Shown here piece after piece: positions 1 through 4,172 of a stretch of 6,163 nt of DNA. The translations under genes and the position numbers were made by a program. Origin of the DNA: Modestobacter sp. (GTDB lineage: Bacteria; Actinomycetota; Actinomycetes; Mycobacteriales; Geodermatophilaceae); NCBI GenBank assembly GCA_025965775.1, contig JAOPWG010000499.1, positions 1 to 6,163 of the forward strand, in the 5' to 3' direction. Position 1 is the first letter of the stretch; each line of letters opens with the position of its first letter. The notes under the pieces are model-generated. The model was not told the origin of the DNA, made no database searches, and saw only the letters and a program-made list of their open reading frames with translations.

Positions 1-193
1 GGATGCCCAGGGCGATGGCGGTGACGGCCATCGTGATCGAGATCCAGATGGGCCCGAGCACCGACCGCCGGTAGCGCTGACGGATGTCCTGCCAGCCCAG
101 GTGCCCCCACAGCTCGCGCTGCCGCCATCCGTCGATGAGGTCGTCACCCGCTCGGCGCCAGCTCCTCGTGCCCGGGGCGACGGTGGCGGTCAT
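1..193 (-). CDS. Polysaccharide-export ABC transporter permease, N-terminal fragment (Wzm/TagG/RfbA type)
   Basis: Starting from ATG at 193-191, 64 codons stay open to the window edge and the gene continues outside. The visible protein begins MTATVAPGTRSWRRAGDDLI, then has a basic amphipathic stretch and the conserved segment QDIRQRYRRSVLGPIWISI (about residues 35-53), which runs into the first membrane helix (ITMAVTAIALGI). The pattern D-I/F-K/R-x-R-Y-R-x-S-x-L-G-P-x-W just before TM1 is the hallmark of ABC2_membrane permeases that export O-antigen, teichoic acid and other undecaprenyl-linked or surface glycans. By family knowledge it would sit in the cytoplasmic membrane and pair with a Wzt/TagH-like ATPase, expected next downstream beyond coordinate 1. 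A GTG three codons upstream (202-200) is an alternative start. The glycan exported cannot be inferred. Family assignment is firm; the partner and substrate are inference. Confidence 0.85.
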   Translation of the reverse strand, partial: MTATVAPGTRSWRRAGDDLIDGWRQRELWGHLGWQDIRQRYRRSVLGPIWISITMAVTAIALGI

Positions 194-200
194 GGGCCCC

Positions 201-206
201 ACGCTA
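201..206 (-). promoter_or_regulatory. Candidate -10 box for a leaderless permease transcript
   Basis: Read on the minus strand, TAGCGT fits the actinobacterial TANNNT -10 pattern and is followed by exactly 7 nt (200-194) before the ATG of the permease gene. That is the spacing expected when transcription starts at the A of ATG. No convincing -35 element is seen, and the only Shine-Dalgarno-like triplet (AGG, 208-206 reversed) lies 13 nt from the ATG, too far to be good. Such short patterns arise by chance, so this is only a candidate. Confidence 0.25.
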
Positions 207-220
207 CCTGTGCACGCAGA

Positions 221-254
221 GGGCCCGGCACCGCGAACCGCAGTGTGCCGGCCC
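221..254 (-). terminator. GC-rich hairpin after the LGFP protein gene
   Basis: CGGCAC (226-231) pairs perfectly with GTGCCG (245-250). The stem extends outward by one more pair, then three G-C pairs past a single bulged base (224), giving ten base pairs. The loop holds a nested GCG/CGC mini-stem. It lies 17 nt past the stop codon of the upstream gene and before the permease start, where a terminator would be expected. No U-tract follows in the transcribed direction, which is common for actinobacterial hairpins but leaves termination unproven; it could be an attenuator or a 3'-end protecting structure. Confidence 0.4.
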
Positions 255-270
255 CGGATGCGCCGCTCGG

Positions 271-3200
271 TCAGTTGACGTGCACTGTGGCCACACCGGT
301 CCCATCGGACACGGTGATGTAGCCCCGCTGGAAGTCCGTCCGTGTGCCCCCGGACACACGCTGGGCGTCGGATGTCGGGTAGCCCAGCCTCCCCTTCTCC
401 CAGCCCGTGCCGGCCCACGCCTGGAGCACCGCGCCGCGCAGCGCATGGGCCCCCGTGGTCGGGCTCCAGTAGATCGACCCGCCCTCGAAGTGGGCGAAAG
501 CCCCCTTCCCGTCCGGCGGGACGGTGACGTCCGTGGTCGGGTAGCCGAGCGCGCCGCGCTCCCACCCGTTGGCCCCCCAGGCGTCGAGCACGGGACCGCG
601 GAGCACGTGCGCCCCGGTCGCCGGGCTCCAGTAGACGGCGCCGTTCTGGAAGTAGGCGAAGGAGCCCGTGCCGTCCGGCGGGACGGTGACGTCCCTGGTC
701 GGGTACCCGAGCGAGCCCTGTTCCCAGCCGGTGCGGGTCCAGGCGTCGAGCACCGGCCCACGCAGGACGTGCGCGCCGGTGGCCTGACTCCAGTAGACGG
801 CTCCACCCTGGAAGTAGGAGTACTGGCCCTTGCCGTCCGGTGTGACCACCACGTCGGTGGTCGGGTAGCCCAGCGCGCTGCGCTCCCAGCCGGCCGCAGC
901 CCATGCGTCGCGCACCACGCCGCGGAGGACGTGCGCACCGGTCGGCCGGGTCCAGTAGACCGACCCGCCCTGGAAGTGCACGTACCGGCCGGCCCCGTCC
1001 GGGGTCGTCGTGACGTCGGTGGTCGGGTACCCCAGTGGCCCCTGCTCCCAGCCCGCGGTGCCCCAGGCGGCGAGGAACTCAGCCGGTAGCGCATGGGTGC
1101 CGGTGGCGGACATCGAATAGACCGCCCCGTTCAGGAACTGCTGGTACGTGGCCTTGCCGTCCGGTGTCGTGCGGACGTCGGAGCTCGGCGCGCCCAGGAC
1201 AGCCGCGCCGCCGGCGGTGGTCAGCGCCGCCTGGAAGGCCTTCGACACCGCGTGGGCTCCCCCGGCAGCCGTCGCGTAGACCGTGCCGCCCTGGAAGGCC
1301 TGCATCGTCGTGGCCGTGCCGGCCGCGGCGTCGCCGGTCACCGTCGCCGCCGCGGTCGGGTAGCCCAGCGGCCCGGACTCCCAGCCCGACCGGGCCCACA
1401 CCGCGCGCACCTCGAGCGGCACGACGTAGGTGCCGGCGCCCACCACATACAGGGAACCGCCTTCGAAGTTCTGGTAGCGGGCCTTGCCGTCCGGTGTCGA
1501 GCCGGCGTCGTCGACCGGGAGACCGAGGTCCCCGTCCGCTCCACCGGCGGCGAGGTAGCCGGTCAGCAGCGTCCCGGTGACGGCGTGTCCGCCGGTCGCC
1601 GGCGAGGTGTAGACCTGCCCACCCTGGAAGGTCATGACCTGGCCGCGCCGGTCCGTGGTCGCAACGGCGTCCGAGGTGGGGTAGCCGAGCGGACCGCCCT
1701 CCCAGCCGGCGGCCGCCCAGCCGTCCCGGACAGCCGTCGGCACGACGTGGCTCCCGAGCGTGGCGTGCACGTAGACCGACCCGCCCGAGAAGGTGCCGTA
1801 CTGCGCCTTGCCGTCCGGAGTCGTCCCGACGTCACCTACCGGGAGGCCGAGGCTCCCGCCGTCCGCACCGGCCGCGAGCCAGGCGTCCCGCACCGGGCCA
1901 GCGAGCAGGCGGGCACCGGTCGCCTGCGACCAGTACAGCCAGCCACGCTGGAACCCGACCACCTGACCAGTGCCCCCCGGGGTGGCAACCTGGTCTGCGA
2001 CGGGGTACCCGAGGGTCCCGTTCTCCCACCCAGTGGCCGCCCAGCGGTCCCGGATCGGGGTGAGCAGGAGCCGGGCGCCGGTGCCGGAGGTCCAGTAGAC
2101 CGACCCGTTCTGGAAGTGCGCAAAGCGGGCGACGCCGTCGGGGGTGGACGCCACATCGCTCACCGGCAGACCGAGGGGGCCGGACTCCCAGCCCGACGCG
2201 GCCCACCGGTCACGGACCGTCCCGCTGAGGACGTGCGCCGCGGTGGCCTGCGACCAGTAGATCGAGCCCCGCTCGAAGTGCGTGTACTGGGCCTGACCGT
2301 TCGGCGTCGTCGCCTGGTCGCTGGTCGGGTATCCCAGGCTCCCGCCCTCCCAGCCCGCGGTTCCCCACTTGTCGCGCACCGCGCCGGCCACCGTGTGGGC
2401 CCCGGTGGCCGACGACCAGTAGAGGGACCCGCTCTGGAAGGCCTGGAAGCACCCGGCGGCCGCCAGGCCGCAGGTGGTGTCGCCGACGGGGTAACCCAGC
2501 GAGCTGCGCTCCCAGCCCATCTGGGCCCACCTGTCCCGCACCGCGCCGTTGGACACCACGTGGGCACCGCTGTTCGGCGACCAGTAGATGGCCCCCTTCG
2601 CGTACCCCTGCCAGCAGCCCCCGTCGGTCAGGCCGCAGACGACGCTCCCCTGGATGCCGCCCAGGGTGCCGGCCGACCCGCCCATCGCGGCGTACCGGCC
2701 GGTCACCTGTGAGGCGCCGGGCACCTGCGTAGAACCGAACCAGTCGGTGAAGTAGATGTAGAAGTTGCGGTTGCCGTAGGCCGAGCACGCGTCCCCGGAG
2801 CCGGCGCCGGCCGCGAGGGCCGCCGCATTGGGCTGGTACGGGGTGTAGGTGTACAGCCCCGCGGTGGCGGAGTTCTCCACGAACACCGCCGAGCTGCCGC
2901 ACCCGGGGTCGGGCGAGAACCGGATCTGGTTGGTGATTCCGGCCTTGATCGTGCGGGGGGCGACAAGGTAGTCGCGGTACTGCCGGGCCGCGCTGTAGAG
3001 CTGGTTGAACAAGTGCGCGTAGGCCGGGTTGCACGGCGCGGTGTCGGGGCAGCCGTAGCCCATCGCCTTCTCGTACCGGGTCCCGTTGAGCTTGTCACCG
3101 CTCAGGGTGACCAGGCCCTGTTCCTTCTGCAGGATGACCAACAGGACCCGCTGGCTGATGCCGCACGCCGCGCCGACCTTCGCGATGATCGTGGACGCGG

Positions 3201-3534
3201 CCTCGTTGGCTGCGCCGACGTAGGTGCCCGGGCACCGCGAGTCCGCGGGCCGCGTGTAGGTGTCCTGCCGGGCGTTCTTCAGGCAGGGTGTCCCGTCCTT
3301 CGCCGCGACGCAGGTGGGGTTCTTGCTGTCCAGGAAGGTCTGCACCTCGGCGGCGGACATCGCCCCGCCGTCGTAGAAGAGTTGGTCACTGATGATGTTG
3401 CCGGCCCGGAACCCCGAGGTGTCGGCGGCCGCGACCAGCGGGGTCGAAGGGGTGGCGACCAGGACGGCGGCGGCGACGCCACAGCCGCCGAGGGCGCCCA
3501 GCAGGCCCACGACCAGGCGGCGCACGGCGGTCAC
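271..3534 (-). CDS. Large secreted LGFP-repeat protein with Cys-rich, possibly lysozyme-like N-terminal domain
   Basis: The protein has 1087 residues, with a GTG start at 3534 and TGA at 273-271. Residues 1-37 form an export signal (basic VRR, hydrophobic core to about 28, likely signal-peptidase I cut near LVAAAD). Residues 42-270 form a compact domain with eight cysteines (75, 84, 101, 124, 162, 168, 212, 250), which would make disulfides outside the cell. It contains LLVILQKEQGLV with Glu138, and AMGYGCPD about 19 residues later, resembling the E...AxGLMQ signature of lytic transglycosylases. Domains of this type occur in many actinobacterial LGFP proteins, usually annotated hypothetical. 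Residues 278-1087 are 15 LGFP units (Pfam LGFP family), a repeat implicated in cell-wall attachment in the Corynebacterium mycoloyltransferases. Its start overlaps the lipoprotein stop by 4 bp, implying translational coupling. Secretion and the repeats are certain; any enzymatic role (muramidase-like) is inference, and a purely structural or adhesive role is equally open. Confidence 0.9.
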   Translation of the reverse strand: MTAVRRLVVGLLGALGGCGVAAAVLVATPSTPLVAAADTSGFRAGNIISDQLFYDGGAMSAAEVQTFLDSKNPTCVAAKDGTPCLKNARQDTYTRPADSRCPGTYVGAANEAASTIIAKVGAACGISQRVLLVILQKEQGLVTLSGDKLNGTRYEKAMGYGCPDTAPCNPAYAHLFNQLYSAARQYRDYLVAPRTIKAGITNQIRFSPDPGCGSSAVFVENSATAGLYTYTPYQPNAAALAAGAGSGDACSAYGNRNFYIYFTDWFGSTQVPGASQVTGRYAAMGGSAGTLGGIQGSVVCGLTDGGCWQGYAKGAIYWSPNSGAHVVSNGAVRDRWAQMGWERSSLGYPVGDTTCGLAAAGCFQAFQSGSLYWSSATGAHTVAGAVRDKWGTAGWEGGSLGYPTSDQATTPNGQAQYTHFERGSIYWSQATAAHVLSGTVRDRWAASGWESGPLGLPVSDVASTPDGVARFAHFQNGSVYWTSGTGARLLLTPIRDRWAATGWENGTLGYPVADQVATPGGTGQVVGFQRGWLYWSQATGARLLAGPVRDAWLAAGADGGSLGLPVGDVGTTPDGKAQYGTFSGGSVYVHATLGSHVVPTAVRDGWAAAGWEGGPLGYPTSDAVATTDRRGQVMTFQGGQVYTSPATGGHAVTGTLLTGYLAAGGADGDLGLPVDDAGSTPDGKARYQNFEGGSLYVVGAGTYVVPLEVRAVWARSGWESGPLGYPTAAATVTGDAAAGTATTMQAFQGGTVYATAAGGAHAVSKAFQAALTTAGGAAVLGAPSSDVRTTPDGKATYQQFLNGAVYSMSATGTHALPAEFLAAWGTAGWEQGPLGYPTTDVTTTPDGAGRYVHFQGGSVYWTRPTGAHVLRGVVRDAWAAAGWERSALGYPTTDVVVTPDGKGQYSYFQGGAVYWSQATGAHVLRGPVLDAWTRTGWEQGSLGYPTRDVTVPPDGTGSFAYFQNGAVYWSPATGAHVLRGPVLDAWGANGWERGALGYPTTDVTVPPDGKGAFAHFEGGSIYWSPTTGAHALRGAVLQAWAGTGWEKGRLGYPTSDAQRVSGGTRTDFQRGYITVSDGTGVATVHVN
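274..2703 (-). repeat. 15-unit LGFP repeat array of the large secreted protein
   Basis: LG-x-P motifs begin at residues 346, 400, 454, 508, 562, 616, 670, 723, 780, 834, 888, 942, 996 and 1050, preceded by a degenerate first copy (LGGI, residue 291). Spacing is 54 residues (162 bp) except 55 for the first step and 53 then 57 around residues 670-780. A typical unit reads LGYPTTDVTTTPDG, then F-x-G-G-S-V-Y-W, then TGAHVLRGxVRDAWAAxGWE. The final unit is shortened and ends TDFQRGYITVSDGTGVATVHVN-like, closing the protein at its stop. Known family members use such arrays to bind the cell wall. Confidence 0.92.
3531..3534 (-). promoter_or_regulatory. GTGA stop-start overlap (translational coupling)
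   Basis: On the minus strand, the TGA of the lipoprotein gene (3533-3531) shares three bases with the GTG start (3534-3532) of the large LGFP gene. The stretch before the GTG (GGCGGTGCCGGC) is only weakly Shine-Dalgarno-like, so ribosomes finishing the lipoprotein probably re-initiate here. The signal peptide that begins directly at this GTG supports the start choice. Confidence 0.75.
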
Positions 3535-4106
3535 GCCGGCACCGCCACGCTCAGCGACGACGACTCCCCGTCCGCGGCGGACGACGCGTAACGCAGCACG
3601 GCGCGCCAGGTGCCGGCGCTGAGTGCCGAACGCGGGACCCGGAGGTCACCGCAGGCCGTGGTGGTGGCGTCCGCCATGCCCACCGAGGTCGCCGTCACGG
3701 TGACGCGCCCCTTGGTCAGCACCAGGGTGCAGGTGCCGCCGTCCTCGATCACCGGGCTCAGGTAGCCGCCGGCCAGGACGGCGCCTGCGCCGGGGTCCCA
3801 TGCGGCGTAGCTGAGCACGACGTCGGTGGCGGTCGGCCGCGCCGGGTCGGTGGCTACCGGTTCCGCGTCGTCAGCGGCCGTCGTGCCCGCGGCCGTCGTG
3901 CCCGCGGCCGTCGTAGCCGCGGCGGCCGTCGTGCCCGCGACGGGCTGGACCGTTGCCGACGCGCCGCCCGGGCTGGAGGTCGCGGCGACGGACCTCTCCC
4001 CTGCAGGTCCGCTGGAACAGCCGGCCAGCGCGGACAGCACCACAGCTGCCAGCAGGACCGGTGCCCGACGGGGGGCGCGCAGGGAGGTAGAGAGAGAGGT
4101 GGACAT
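3531..4106 (-). CDS. Small lipoprotein with GTTAA-repeat tether and Cys-bridged, probably Ig-like domain
   Basis: The protein has 191 residues, with ATG at 4106-4104. Residues 1-29 form a lipoprotein signal: basic RAPRR, a hydrophobic core, and lipobox LAGC with the acylated Cys at 30, so the mature protein should be anchored to the outer face of the cytoplasmic membrane. Residues 31-93 are an Ala/Thr/Gly-rich flexible tether containing four GTTAA-like pentapeptides (58-78). Residues 94-191 look like one all-beta domain: VVLSYAAWD, then TCTLVLTKGRVTVTAT, then ACGDLRVPRS and GTWRAVLRYASS, with only two cysteines (126 and 152) that could form one disulfide. The strand pattern and the W-x-A-V-x-R-Y ending suggest an immunoglobulin-like sandwich, but I recognise no named family. 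GAAGGG 8 nt before the ATG supports the start. It is co-translated with the large LGFP protein, which suggests a partnership at the membrane-wall interface; that role is inference. Confidence 0.85.
   Translation of the reverse strand: MSTSLSTSLRAPRRAPVLLAAVVLSALAGCSSGPAGERSVAATSSPGGASATVQPVAGTTAAAATTAAGTTAAGTTAADDAEPVATDPARPTATDVVLSYAAWDPGAGAVLAGGYLSPVIEDGGTCTLVLTKGRVTVTATSVGMADATTTACGDLRVPRSALSAGTWRAVLRYASSAADGESSSLSVAVPA
3873..3936 (-). repeat. 15-bp tandem repeats encoding the GTTAA tether
   Basis: The 15-mer GCGGCCGTCGTGCCC (plus strand) occurs at 3874-3888, 3889-3903 and 3922-3936. A copy with two changes lies at 3904-3918, and a 3-bp GCG insert separates the third and fourth copies. 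All copies are in frame and encode GTTAA-type pentapeptides in the lipoprotein linker. Gain or loss of units would change tether length by five residues without breaking the frame. Confidence 0.9.
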
Positions 4107-4114
4107 GTCAGAGG

Positions 4115-4120
4115 CCCTTC
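4115..4120 (-). promoter_or_regulatory. Ribosome binding site of the lipoprotein gene
   Basis: On the minus strand, GAAGGG lies 8 nt before the ATG at 4106-4104. It is a reasonable match to the Shine-Dalgarno sequence and fixes the chosen start, which also places the lipobox at the usual distance. Confidence 0.6.
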
Positions 4121-4129
4121 GGGTTCCGG

Positions 4130-4151
4130 CCCTCAGCGAGACGGCTGAGGG
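4130..4151 (-). terminator. Intergenic hairpin between amidase and lipoprotein genes
   Basis: CCCTCAGC (4130-4137) is perfectly complementary to GCTGAGGG (4144-4151) across a 6-nt loop, giving an 8-bp stem on either strand. A smaller hairpin, GGCGT/ACGCC (4155-4159 and 4163-4167, 3-nt loop), lies between it and the amidase stop codon. No U-run follows in the transcribed direction. The pair may act as a partial terminator, an attenuator lowering downstream expression relative to the amidase, or an RNA-processing or stabilising element. Confidence 0.4.
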
Positions 4152-4172
4152 GGAGGCGTCGAACGCCGAATA

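Noticed and set aside
274..2703. Repeat array as a CRISPR or noncoding satellite
   Set aside because: The 162-bp period is strictly in frame, diverges mainly at the DNA level and conserves protein motifs, so it is a coding repeat with no spacers or CRISPR-type palindromic units.
1093..2712. Open reading frame of 539 codons on the plus strand, antisense to the LGFP gene
   Set aside because: Its product is Arg/Gly/Pro/Ala-rich with no recognisable domain and simply mirrors the 162-bp repeat of the real gene on the other strand. High GC content keeps such frames open. The same holds for the other plus-strand and out-of-frame minus-strand ORFs across the repeat regions.
3475..3534. Lipobox (LGGC, Cys18) or twin-arginine signal in the large LGFP protein
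   Set aside because: Cys18 lies in the middle of the hydrophobic core, not at its end, and an AAA-D signal-peptidase I site follows. The RR pair lacks the rest of the Tat consensus. A normal secretion signal fits better.
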